From the NCBI GenBank assembly GCA_963735885.1, contig CAVTMP010000004.1:806001-870000 (forward strand): a stretch of 64,000 nt of DNA. Reading direction: 5' to 3'. This document shows positions 27,421 to 35,305 of this stretch, piece after piece (positions within the stretch are counted from its first letter, which is position 1; the number at the start of each line of letters is the position of its first letter). The stretch is from JBBSBL01 sp963735885 (GTDB lineage: Bacteria; Actinomycetota; Thermoleophilia; Solirubrobacterales; Solirubrobacteraceae). The position numbers and the translations under genes are program-made. The notes under the pieces were generated by a model. It was not told where the DNA came from. It searched no databases and saw nothing but the letters and a program-made list of their open reading frames with translations.

Positions 27421-28317
27421 CTACGCCGGCGCGCCCTGGAGCTGCGCCTCGAGGCGCTGCAGGGCGGCGAGGCGCTTCTCGAGCGGCGGGTGGGTCGAGA
27501 AGAGGGCCACGATCGACTGCTTGGAGACCGCGGGCATGATGAAGAAGGCGTTCATCGCGCCGACCGAGCGCAGATCCTCGCGCGGCACGCGCTCCATGCT
27601 CCCGCTGATCTTGATCAGCGCGGAGGCCAGGGCGCTCGGTCGCCCGGTGATGACCGCGGCCCCGCGATCGGCCGAGTACTCCCGGTAGCGGGAGAGCGCC
27701 TGGAGCAGGACGAAGGAGATCGCGTACACCGCGAACGCCACGGCGATGACGACGATGAACGGCGCGCCGTCCTCGTCGTCGCCTCCGCCGCCGAAGAAGA
27801 AGCCGAACTGCACGATGTAGCCGGCGACCGTGGCGAAGAAGCTGGCGATCGTCATCACGAGCACGTCGCGGTTCTGCACGTGGGTGAGCTCGTGGGCGAG
27901 CACGCCCTCGAGCTCGGCGGGCTCGAGCAGGTCCATGATCCCGGTCGTGGCGCAGACCGTGGCCGACTTCGGCGAGCGCCCGAGCGCGAAGGCGTTGGGC
28001 ATCGGCGTCTGGGCGACGGCGACCCGGGGCTTCGGCAGGTCGGCCTGGACGCAGAGGCGGTCGACCATCGCGTGGAGCTCGGGGGCCTGGGCCGGCGTGA
28101 CCTGGTGGGCGCCCATGGCCGCGAGCGCGATCTTGTCCGAGGTGAAGAGCTGGAGGAGCAGGAGCACGCCCGCGACCAGGGCGATCGTGAGCGCGCCGGC
28201 TCCGGCGGCGAAGAGCGCGCCGATGAGCGCGACGTAGACGAGGCCGAGCAGGAACATCGTGAGGACCATGCGGGCCTGGAGCCCGCGGTCGCGGCCGAAG
28301 GGCGTCGATCGAGCCAT
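27421..28317 (-). CDS. htpX: HtpX-like membrane zinc metalloprotease (M48)
   Basis: 298-residue membrane protease for quality control of membrane proteins. Two N-terminal helices (about 17-58), the zinc motif HELTH at 142-146, two further helices (about 155-205) and the third zinc ligand Glu213 in REYSADRGA, then MNAFFIMPA and STHPPLEKRLAALQRLE, all typical of HtpX. The ATG at 28317 gives the family-like short N-terminus; an upstream ATG at 28368 would add 17 basic residues. A hairpin pairing AGGAGG with CCTCCT lies just before 28368. Followed by pspAB. Confidence 0.9.
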   Translation of the reverse strand: MARSTPFGRDRGLQARMVLTMFLLGLVYVALIGALFAAGAGALTIALVAGVLLLLQLFTSDKIALAAMGAHQVTPAQAPELHAMVDRLCVQADLPKPRVAVAQTPMPNAFALGRSPKSATVCATTGIMDLLEPAELEGVLAHELTHVQNRDVLVMTIASFFATVAGYIVQFGFFFGGGGDDEDGAPFIVVIAVAFAVYAISFVLLQALSRYREYSADRGAAVITGRPSALASALIKISGSMERVPREDLRSVGAMNAFFIMPAVSKQSIVALFSTHPPLEKRLAALQRLEAQLQGAPA

Positions 28318-28371
28318 GGGTGCGAGAGCGCGCTTTCGTTCCGAGGGGCGGGGCGGGACGACGTACATGGT

Positions 28372-28394
28372 AGGAGGCCGGATTCCGTCCTCCT
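28372..28394 (-). promoter_or_regulatory. Hairpin before htpX that masks an AGGAGG
   Basis: On the minus strand AGGAGGACGGAATCCGGCCTCCT folds into a 6-bp stem, one A-G mismatch, a 3-bp stem and a 3-base loop. It ends three bases before the upstream ATG of htpX. It could be an mRNA thermosensor-like element or a protein operator; function is inferred from structure and location only. Confidence 0.4.
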
Positions 28395-28560
28395 TAAGCC
28401 ACGGCGGGTTCCCCGGGAGCCGATCGGGTCACAGCTCGGCCGGGGTTCCCTCGACCGAGCGCGTCGTCCTGGGCTCGCTAGGCGGGTACGAGCTGAGGCG
28501 CTCGACGCCCGCGACCGTCGGAGCCCCGGTCTTCGGTGCCGTCGTTCGTCGACCTCACCG

Positions 28561-29548
28561 CTACGGGGTGCCCCAGCGCAGCCGGCTCGACCCTTCGGTG
28601 TCGGCGCCGAAGACGCCGTCGAGCAGCTCGCCCGGCGTCTCGATCCCGAAGCGCTCGCGCAGGCGATCGGACACCTCGGCGCGCGTCGCGCCGCCGACCG
28701 CCATCTCGATGGCCAGCAGGCGCGCGGCGCCCGGCCCGGCGGTCGGCGTCGGCGGCGCGTCGGACGAGGGGGCCGCCACCGGCTCGGGGGTCGGCGCGGC
28801 CGCCGGCTCGGGCGCCGGCCACGGCTGGGGCGTCGGCGCCGCCTCGGGGGTCGGCGCCATCTCGGGCACCGGCTCGGGCGCCGGCACGGCCTCGGGGGTC
28901 GGCGCCGCGTCGGGCGCCGGCTCGGGCGCCGGCACCGGCTCGGGCGGCGGCGCCGCGTCGGGCGCCGGCACCGGCTCAGGCGGCGCGGCCGCGTCGGGGG
29001 TGGGGGTCGGCTCGCGCTCGGGCTCGGGCTCAGGCCCCCGCTCCGCGGGGGGCTCCGGCTCGGGCGCGGGCGGCGGCGCGGGCGGGGGCGGCGGTTCGGG
29101 CGAGGGTGGCGCGGCCGGGGGGGTCGGCGCGGCCGCGGGCGGCTCGGGCGGAGGCGGCCGGCGCCGGCGAGACCCCGGCCTCGCCCGGCCCCGCGGCCCA
29201 CGACGGGCCGGGAGGCGCCGAGAGCGGCGTCGCGAGCTCCTGCGCGGCGTCGCGGATGGCTCGGGCCAGGTCGTCGAGCGGCCGCTCGAGCGCGCGGGAG
29301 AGGGTGTCGATCTCGATGCCGAGCCGCTCGAGCCGCCGCCCGCGCTCCGCGGCGTCCGCGTCGACGCGACGGCGCGCGGACTCGAGGTAGCGCTCGGTCT
29401 CCGCGACCGCGGCCCGTCGGCGGGCCTCGACGTCCCGGCGGGCGGCCTCGGCCTCGCGTGCGGCGGCGTGGACGATCTCCCGCAGCCGCGCCTCGAGCTC
29501 GAGGCCGAGCGGGTCGGCCGGGGTGGGGGTGGGGTCGGGATCCATCAC
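28561..29548 (-). CDS. Coiled-coil / Pro-Glu-Ala linker protein with conserved-looking C-terminal domain (one frameshift)
   Basis: About 328 aa if one extra base near 29160 is removed. Residues about 15-100 are a charged coiled coil (LELEARLREIVHAAAREAEAARRDVE and onward), reminiscent of DivIVA-like or ATP-synthase-b-like helices. Then about 130 residues of PEP/PAPE repeats (PAPEPAPDAAPTPEAVP and similar). The end is a compact domain: ARLLAIEMAVGGATRAEVSDRLRERFG...LLDGVFG. No signal peptide or membrane span. I do not recognise the family. It sits between htpX and the second c-di-AMP riboswitch, divergent from the M23 gene, so a cell-envelope scaffold is possible. Confidence 0.6.
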
Positions 29549-29700
29549 GAAGGCTTCCGGGCCGATCGCCCGGGGCGGGGTCCGGGGCGGAGCCTACCGG
29601 CGTCCCGAGGGGCGCATCGACCCGACGGGCCAGGCTCCTCCCGCCTGCAAGATCCCTTGCACACCGGATTCCGGTTGGGCCGGGTCCCGGCCGGTCCTGG

Positions 29701-29850
29701 TACGGTCCGCGTGCCGAATCCCCTGCACACGAGCAGGGGAGCGGGGGACCCACACGTCGTCCCCGGGGCGAATCGTCACCCACCGCACTCCGTGTCCGGC
29801 GCCGGTGGCGTAGCGCAACGCGCGAGCCCGTCAGCTAACCCCGCAGGCGA
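29701..29850 (+). promoter_or_regulatory. c-di-AMP riboswitch (ydaO/yuaA class) with its -10
   Basis: TACGGT at 29701-29706 is a -10 immediately before the aptamer. The ydaO blocks follow: TGCCGAATCC (29712), the CCCTGC...GCAGGG hairpin, GGGGGACCC (29743 on), GGGGCGAAT (29765-29773) and GAGCCCGTCAGCTAACCCCG (29824-29843) ending GCAGGC. The 3' block is almost identical to that of the copy at 20698. It precedes an M23 wall endopeptidase, and c-di-AMP would be expected to repress it. The rest of the 29549-29700 stretch shows only GC-rich sequence with no gene. Confidence 0.9.
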
Positions 29851-29855
29851 ACCAG

Positions 29856-29957
29856 ATGACTCGCACCGACGACCGTTTCCGCACGCTGCCGCCTCGTCGC
29901 GGCCCGCGCCGCATGTCCTCTCCGCTGCACGATTCCCACCGCGTGTTGACCTCGTGA
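29856..29957 (+). CDS. Short leader ORF between riboswitch and M23 gene
   Basis: 33 codons, starting with ATG six bases after the riboswitch's 3' block, whose GCAGGC could act as a weak ribosome site. The stop TGA (29955-29957) overlaps the GTG start of the M23 gene at 29954. The M23 gene has no Shine-Dalgarno, so its translation may depend on ribosomes finishing this ORF. Product: Arg- and Pro-rich, no recognised motif. Inference; the peptide itself may be unimportant. Confidence 0.45.
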   Translation: MTRTDDRFRTLPPRRGPRRMSSPLHDSHRVLTS

Positions 29958-31207
29958 GCCCCGGACCTACAGTCGTGCGCCGCATCGTGTCCCGCGTGCG
30001 CCTCCTCCTGCTCGTCGTCGCCGTGCCGGCCGTCCTCTGGGGCGTCCTGCCGCTCGGCTCGAGCGCGTCCACCTCCGCGCACATCTCCTCGCTGCGCAAC
30101 CGGATCGATCGAGCCCAGACCCAGCTCGACCGGAAGTCCGGCCGGGCGCGGGTGCTCAGCACGACCGTGGCCGCCTACACGCGCCGCATCAACGGCCTGC
30201 AGTCCGGGATCGACCGCCTCCAGGCCCGGCAGAACTCGATCCAGGCCGACCTCGACGCCAAGCGCGCCGAGCTCGCGCGGATCCAGGCGCGCCTCCGCGC
30301 CGTCCAGGCCCGCCTGGCCCGGCTGCGCGCCCGACTCGTCGTCGCGCGCCGGGTGCTCGCGCGCCGGCTCGTCGAGATCTACCGGTCCGACCAGCCCGAC
30401 GTGGTCACCGTGGTGTTGAACAGCAAGGGGTTCGCCGACCTGCTCGAGTCCGGCGAGTTCCTCTCCCGCGTCGGGCACCAGGACCGGCAGATCATCACCG
30501 CCGTGCGCGACGCGAAGGCCGCCGCGACGATCGCCGCCCGGCGGCTCGGATCGCTCGAGGCGCGCCAGGAGCGGGTGGCGGCCGCCATCCTGGAGCGCCG
30601 CAACGAGGTCGCCGGTGTCCGCCAGCAGCTCGAGACGCGGCGGGCGAGCTTCGCCGACGTGCGCGACCGCAAGGCCGGCGCCCTCGCCTCGGTGCGCTCC
30701 GACCAGCACGAGCTGCGCGGCAGGATCGACGCCCTCCAGAGCGACGTGTCCGACCTCGAGAGCCAGATCCAGGCCAAGCAGGGCGGAGGCGGGAGCGGCG
30801 GCGCGCCGGTTCCCGCCGGTCCGGTGAAGCCCGGCAGCGGGAACATGATCTGGCCGGTCAACGGTCCGATCACCTCGCCGTTCTGCGAGCGGCGCGCGTG
30901 GGAGGCCTGCCACCCGGGCGTCGACATCGGGGTCGGCAGCGGCACCCCGATCCGCGCCGCCGCCTCCGGCACGGTGATCCTGGCCGGCGCCACGAGCGGC
31001 TACGGCAACTACACCTGCATCTCGCACGGCGGCGCGCTCTCCACCTGCTACGCGCACCAGTCGGCGATCCAGGTCAGCGTGGGCCAGCGGGTCTCCCAGG
31101 GCCAGGTGATCGGCCTCTCGGGCTGCACGGGACTCTGCTTCGGACCCCACCTCCACTTCGAGGTCCGGGTCAACGGCGCGGTGACCAACCCGCTGAACTA
31201 CCTCTGA
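29954..31207 (+). CDS. M23 peptidase with N-terminal coiled coil (EnvC/NlpD-like)
   Basis: 417-residue secreted murein endopeptidase. Signal peptide within the first 40 residues (LLLLVVAVPAVLWGVLPLGSSAS), two long coiled-coil stretches (about residues 45-140 and 165-280, with ARIQARLRAVQARLARLRARL), a Gly/Pro linker, and the LytM domain: His320 and Asp324 in HPGVDIG and HLH at 399-401 are the zinc and catalytic residues. CERRAWEACHPG, CISHGGALSTC and GCTGLC carry Cys that could form disulfides. GTG at 29954 overlaps the leader ORF stop; another GTG at 29975 is possible. Controlled by the c-di-AMP riboswitch upstream. Confidence 0.9.
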   Translation: MSPGPTVVRRIVSRVRLLLLVVAVPAVLWGVLPLGSSASTSAHISSLRNRIDRAQTQLDRKSGRARVLSTTVAAYTRRINGLQSGIDRLQARQNSIQADLDAKRAELARIQARLRAVQARLARLRARLVVARRVLARRLVEIYRSDQPDVVTVVLNSKGFADLLESGEFLSRVGHQDRQIITAVRDAKAAATIAARRLGSLEARQERVAAAILERRNEVAGVRQQLETRRASFADVRDRKAGALASVRSDQHELRGRIDALQSDVSDLESQIQAKQGGGGSGGAPVPAGPVKPGSGNMIWPVNGPITSPFCERRAWEACHPGVDIGVGSGTPIRAAASGTVILAGATSGYGNYTCISHGGALSTCYAHQSAIQVSVGQRVSQGQVIGLSGCTGLCFGPHLHFEVRVNGAVTNPLNYL

Positions 31208-31259
31208 TCCGCTGAACCACCTCTGGCCGCGGGGCGACCCGCGCGAGGGCCGCCGCCGC

Positions 31260-31265
31260 TACGCT
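31260..31265 (+). promoter_or_regulatory. -10 of lgt, leaderless
   Basis: TACGCT ends 7 bases before the GTG start of lgt. With the usual 6-8 base spacing transcription would begin at or one base before the start codon. No Shine-Dalgarno is present. Confidence 0.6.
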
Positions 31266-31272
31266 GCGGCGA

Positions 31273-32064
31273 GTGCTCGCCAAGGTGGAGATCGGGCCGC
31301 TGAGCCTGCAGACGTTCGGGATCTTCTTCGCCCTGAACTTCGTCGCCTGGGGCGCGGTCGCCCACCGCAGCTACAAGGAGAACGGCTGGAACGGCGAGTG
31401 GGCCTACGAGACGGTGTTCGTGGGGCTGCTCGGCGGCCTCGTCGGGGCGCGACTGTGGTTCGTGGCGCAGAACTACGACGAGGTCAAGCGCGACCTGATC
31501 GGCAACCTCTTCTCGGGGTCGGGCCTCGTCTGGTACGGCGGGCTGCTCGGCGGCATCGTCTTCGTCGCCGTCTGGGCGCGCTGGCGCGGGATCCTCACGC
31601 TGCGGCTGTGGGACATCGCCGCGTACTGCCTGCCCCTCGGCTACGCGATCGGGCGCATCGGCTGCCAGGTCTCCGGGGACGGCGACTACGGCATCGCGAG
31701 CGGGCTCCCGTGGGCCATGCCCTACCCGCACGGGACGGTCCCCACCGACGTCGCGGTCCACCCGACGCCGATCTACGAGACGCTGACGATGGGCCTCGTC
31801 GCGTGGTGGCTGTGGCGCATGCGCCACGCCTACCGCCCGGGCGTGATCTTCGGGATCTACCTCGTGCTCGCCGGGCTCGAGCGCTTCCTCGTCGAGTTCG
31901 TGCGCCGCAACGACGAGGTGGCCGGACCCTTCACCGCGGCCCAGGTCTCCGCGCTCGTCGCGCTCGTGCTCGGGGTGGCGTGGCTCGCGGTGCTCGCGCG
32001 ACGCGGCCCGCTGCGGCGCGACGCCCCGGCGGCACCGCGCGGGCGCCGCGCCGCCCCCGCCTGA
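31273..32064 (+). CDS. lgt: Prolipoprotein diacylglyceryl transferase
   Basis: 263-residue polytopic membrane enzyme that moves diacylglycerol from phosphatidylglycerol to the lipobox Cys of prolipoproteins, the first step of lipoprotein maturation. Features: GLVGARLWFV, GLVWYGGLLGG and the signature GRIGCQVSGDGDYG near residue 127 (variant of GRIGNFxNGE seen outside Proteobacteria), with HPTPIYE and FGIYLVLAGLERFLVEFVR in the later helices. The basic Ala/Pro-rich tail is lineage-specific. GTG start set by the leaderless -10. Probable substrates in this window include the lipoproteins at 19262, 37645 and 40890. Confidence 0.93.
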   Translation: MLAKVEIGPLSLQTFGIFFALNFVAWGAVAHRSYKENGWNGEWAYETVFVGLLGGLVGARLWFVAQNYDEVKRDLIGNLFSGSGLVWYGGLLGGIVFVAVWARWRGILTLRLWDIAAYCLPLGYAIGRIGCQVSGDGDYGIASGLPWAMPYPHGTVPTDVAVHPTPIYETLTMGLVAWWLWRMRHAYRPGVIFGIYLVLAGLERFLVEFVRRNDEVAGPFTAAQVSALVALVLGVAWLAVLARRGPLRRDAPAAPRGRRAAPA

Positions 32065-32775
32065 TCAGCGGGCCGCGAAGGCGCGCGAGACGAAGCGCAG
32101 CGCCTCGCCCTGCAGCTCCTCGTCGTGCTGGACCGAGCGGTGGTGGCCGCCCGGGACGGCGATGAGGCGGGAGCGGGGGTGGCGCAACCGGGCCGCGAGG
32201 GCCCGCGAGTGCGCCACCGGGACCCGCTCGTCCCCCTCGGCGTGGAGCAGGAGGACGGGGACCTCGAGCCCCGCCGCGGCGTCGGCCGGGTCGTGGGCGG
32301 CGAGCAGGGCGCCCAGCGCCGGGCGGTCGGCGTCGAAGTCGAAGGCGTCGTGGCGCAGGCCGCGAGCCAGGCCCTCCGCGCTCGCCGGGCAGATCGCCAC
32401 GACCGCGTCCGCACCCGCGCCGGCCGCGGCGCAGAGCGCGACGTACCCGCCGAGGCTCGAGCCCCGCAGCGCGAGCGGGCCCGGTGGAAGCACGCCCGCC
32501 ACCGTGCCGGCGTCCGCGAGCGCGCGGCCGTCGAGCCGGCCGCCGCTGGCCCCGTGCCCGCGCTGGTCGTAGGCGACGGCGGCGAAGCCCGCGCTGCGGC
32601 AGGCGCGCGCGAAGTCGTGGTGGCGCTCCTTGCACGAGCCCGCGCCGTGGACGATGACCACGCCTCCGCGCGGCTCGCCCTCGGGCAGCCAGAGCGAGTA
32701 GGCGAGCCCGTCGACGACGTCGAGGCGGGCCGGGCCGGGGGGCGTGGGGCGCCGCGTGCGCACGGCTCGGAGCAT
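32065..32775 (-). CDS. Alpha/beta hydrolase
   Basis: 236-residue serine hydrolase, cytosolic. VVIVHGAGSCKERH gives the oxyanion-hole HG region, LRGSSLGGYVAL the nucleophile elbow, LLLHAEGDERVPV the acidic residue and PGGHHRSV the His. Family is dienelactone-hydrolase/prolyl-oligopeptidase-like; substrate unknown. ATG at 32775 is divergent from lysA with 27 bp between start codons. Its stop and the lgt stop abut within the palindrome TGATCA. Confidence 0.8.
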   Translation of the reverse strand: MLRAVRTRRPTPPGPARLDVVDGLAYSLWLPEGEPRGGVVIVHGAGSCKERHHDFARACRSAGFAAVAYDQRGHGASGGRLDGRALADAGTVAGVLPPGPLALRGSSLGGYVALCAAAGAGADAVVAICPASAEGLARGLRHDAFDFDADRPALGALLAAHDPADAAAGLEVPVLLLHAEGDERVPVAHSRALAARLRHPRSRLIAVPGGHHRSVQHDEELQGEALRFVSRAFAAR

Positions 32776-32786
32776 CGCACCCCTGG

Positions 32787-32792
32787 CATAAT
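32787..32792 (+). promoter_or_regulatory. -10 of lysA, near-leaderless
   Basis: CATAAT lies 10 bases before the lysA ATG at 32803. It fits a transcript with no or a very short leader in the 27-bp divergent gap. Confidence 0.6.
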
Positions 32793-32802
32793 CTCCCGGC
32801 CC

Positions 32803-34080
32803 ATGTCGACCGCCGCCGAGACGCGCTCCGCCCTGCTGCCGATCGGCTCGGCCGTGAACGAGCGCGGCCACCTCGAGCTCGGCGGCTGCGACGCGGTGGA
32901 TCTCGCCCACGAGCTCGGCACGCCGCTCTACGTGCTCGTCGAGGACGACCTGCGCGCCCGCGCGCGGGCCTACCACGCGGCCTTCGACGCCGTCGGGCAC
33001 GCGGACTACGAGCTGCTCTTCGCGTCGAAGTCCCTCCCGGTGCCCGCGGTGTTCGCGCTGTTCGCCGAGGAGGGCCTCGGGGCCGACGTCTCCTCCGGGG
33101 GCGAGCTGGCGCTGGCCCGGCACGGCGGGGTGGAGCCGTCGCGCACCGCCTACCACGGCAACGCGAAGTCCGACGCCGAGCTCCGGGAGGCCGTCGCCGC
33201 CGGCGTGGCCCTGATCGTCATCGACGCCGCCGACGAGGTCCCGCGCGTCGCCGCCGCCGCCCGCGCCGCCGGGCGCCGGCAGCCGGTCCTGCTGCGCGTC
33301 ACGCCCGACGTGGCCGGCGACACCCACGCCGCGATCAGCACCGGCCAGGCGGACTCGAAGTTCGGCGTCTCCCTCGGCGAGGCGCCCGCCCTGCTCGAGG
33401 CGCTCGCCGCCGACCCCGACCTCGAGCTGCGCGGCCTGCACTTCCACGTCGGCTCGCTGCTGCGCGGCCTCGACGCGTTCCGCGCGGCCGTGGCGGCGAT
33501 CGCGCCGCTCGGGGACTTCCCCGTCTACAACCTCGGAGGCGGCCTCGGCGTCGCCTACGCGGAGGGCGACGAGGACGGCTCGATCGCCGCCCACGTGGAG
33601 ACCGCCGTGAGCGCCGTGCGCGAGCTCATCGGCCCCGGCAAGCGGATCCTGCTCGAGCCGGGGCGCGCCCTCGTCGCCCACGCCGGCGTGACGCTCTACA
33701 CCGTGGAGTCGGTCAAGCGGAACGTGCGCACGTGGGTCGCGGTGGACGGCGGCATGTCGGACAACCCGCGCCCGCAGCTGTACGGCGCCCGCTACGAGGC
33801 GCTGATCGCGGACCGCGCGGAGGCCGCCGGCACCGAGCGCTGCACGGTGGCGGGCAAGCACTGCGAGTCCGGCGACGTCCTCGTGGACGGCGCGCTGCTG
33901 CCCGACCCTCGCGTCGGCGACGTGCTCGCCACGCCGGTGACCGGGGCCTACGGGCACGCGATGGCGTCCAACAACAACGCCGCCCTGCGACCGGCGGTGG
34001 CCCTGGTCCGTGACGGCGACGCCCGCGTCGTGGTCCGGCGCGAGACCTACGACGACCTCCTCGCCCGTCACCTCGCCTGA
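32803..34080 (+). CDS. lysA: Diaminopimelate decarboxylase
   Basis: 425-residue PLP enzyme converting meso-diaminopimelate to L-lysine. Fold-type III (alanine-racemase-like) barrel with the PLP Lys76 in FASKSLP, the HFHVGS motif, the phosphate-binding NLGGGLGV, EPGRALVAHAG and the C-terminal GKHCESGD, where the Cys is the catalytic residue of the family, and GAYGHAMASNNN. First gene of the lysA-hom-thrC-thrB operon for aspartate-family amino acids. Confidence 0.95.
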   Translation: MSTAAETRSALLPIGSAVNERGHLELGGCDAVDLAHELGTPLYVLVEDDLRARARAYHAAFDAVGHADYELLFASKSLPVPAVFALFAEEGLGADVSSGGELALARHGGVEPSRTAYHGNAKSDAELREAVAAGVALIVIDAADEVPRVAAAARAAGRRQPVLLRVTPDVAGDTHAAISTGQADSKFGVSLGEAPALLEALAADPDLELRGLHFHVGSLLRGLDAFRAAVAAIAPLGDFPVYNLGGGLGVAYAEGDEDGSIAAHVETAVSAVRELIGPGKRILLEPGRALVAHAGVTLYTVESVKRNVRTWVAVDGGMSDNPRPQLYGARYEALIADRAEAAGTERCTVAGKHCESGDVLVDGALLPDPRVGDVLATPVTGAYGHAMASNNNAALRPAVALVRDGDARVVVRRETYDDLLARHLA

Positions 34081-35305
34081 GCCCTTCCGCATCGGCCTGC
34101 TCGGGCGCGGCACCGTCGGCGGCGCCTTCGCGTCGCTGCTCGCCGAGCGGGCCGACCACGTCGCGGCCGTCACCGGGCTGCGCCCGGAGATCGTCGGCGT
34201 GCTGACCCGCTCGGGCGGCGACTTCGCCTCGATCCTCGCCGGCTCGGACCTCATCGTCGAGCTCATGGGCGGCCTCGAGCCCGCGCGCGACCACGTGCTC
34301 GAGGCGATGGCCGCCGGACGCCACGTCGTGACCGCGAACAAGCAGCTGCTCTCCCAGCACGGCGAGGAGCTGTGGGCGGCCGCGCGCGAGCACGGGGTGC
34401 AGCTGCGCTTCGAGGCCGCCGTGGCGGGCGTCGTGCCGGTGATCCGCGTGCTCCAGGAGTCGCTGGCCGCCGCGCGCGTCGAGCGGCTGCACGGGATCGT
34501 CAACGGGACGACGAACTTCGTTCTCAGCGAGATGGCGCGGACCGGGGCCTCCTACGCCGAGGCGCTCGCCGAGGCCCAGCGCCTGGGGTACGCGGAGGCC
34601 GACCCGAGCGAGGACGTGAGCGGCAGGGACGCGGCGGCGAAGATGGCGATCCTCGCCCGCCTCGCCTTCGACACCCCGGTCCACCTCGACCAGGTCGTCT
34701 ACGAGGGGATCGAGCACATCACCGCCGACGACCTCGAGTACGCGCGCGACCTCGGCCTCGGGCTCAAGCTCATCGGCACCGCGGAGCGCGTGGACGGCGG
34801 CCTGTCGGTCCGCGTGCACCCGGCGTTCCTCTATCCCGCCCACCCGCTCGCCTCGGTTCACGGCCCGTTCAACGCGGTCACGGTCGAGTCCGACGCGATC
34901 ACCGAGATCACGATGTCGGGCCCGGGCGCCGGCGGGCCGCAGACCGCCAGCGCGGTGCTCGGCGACGTGATCAGCGCGATGATCCCGCCGGCCTCCACGC
35001 CCGAGACGACCCAGCGGCTCGAGGTCGTGCCGGACGTCGTCTCGTCCTTCTACCTCCACCTCGAGGTGGACGACCGGCCCGGCGTGCTGGCCCAGGTCGC
35101 CCAGATCCTCGGGCTGCAGGACATCTCGGTGAAGTCCGTGGTCCAGAAGGGGCTCGGGGCGGAGGCCCGGCTCGTGATGGTCGTCCACCCCGTGTTGGAG
35201 TCGCGCTTCTTCGCGGCCGCCGAGCTGATCGGCGGCCTCGACTTCCTCACGGCCCCTCCCCGGGCCATCCGGGTGATCGAGGAGGACTTCGGATCCCCGG
35301 CGTGA
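34010..35305 (+). CDS. hom: Homoserine dehydrogenase
   Basis: About 410-431 residues. NAD(P)-linked conversion of aspartate semialdehyde to homoserine. Rossmann motif IGLLGRGTVGGAF, TANKQLL, the catalytic-domain IVNGTTNFVLSEM, AEADPSEDVSGRDAAAKMAILA and a C-terminal ACT domain (DRPGVLAQVAQIL) for threonine feedback. The protein core starts with EPFRIGLLG at about 34080. The only in-frame standard start is GTG at 34010, overlapping lysA by 71 bases; a non-standard start closer to the core cannot be excluded. Stop overlaps thrC (GTGA). Confidence 0.92.
   Translation: MTATPASWSGARPTTTSSPVTSPEPFRIGLLGRGTVGGAFASLLAERADHVAAVTGLRPEIVGVLTRSGGDFASILAGSDLIVELMGGLEPARDHVLEAMAAGRHVVTANKQLLSQHGEELWAAAREHGVQLRFEAAVAGVVPVIRVLQESLAAARVERLHGIVNGTTNFVLSEMARTGASYAEALAEAQRLGYAEADPSEDVSGRDAAAKMAILARLAFDTPVHLDQVVYEGIEHITADDLEYARDLGLGLKLIGTAERVDGGLSVRVHPAFLYPAHPLASVHGPFNAVTVESDAITEITMSGPGAGGPQTASAVLGDVISAMIPPASTPETTQRLEVVPDVVSSFYLHLEVDDRPGVLAQVAQILGLQDISVKSVVQKGLGAEARLVMVVHPVLESRFFAAAELIGGLDFLTAPPRAIRVIEEDFGSPA

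Noticed and set aside
28790..29060. Low-complexity GGCGCC/CGGCTCGGG repeats as a possible CRISPR or DNA satellite
   Set aside because: The repeat is the codon pattern of the Pro-Glu-Ala linker of a protein-coding gene, without spacers.
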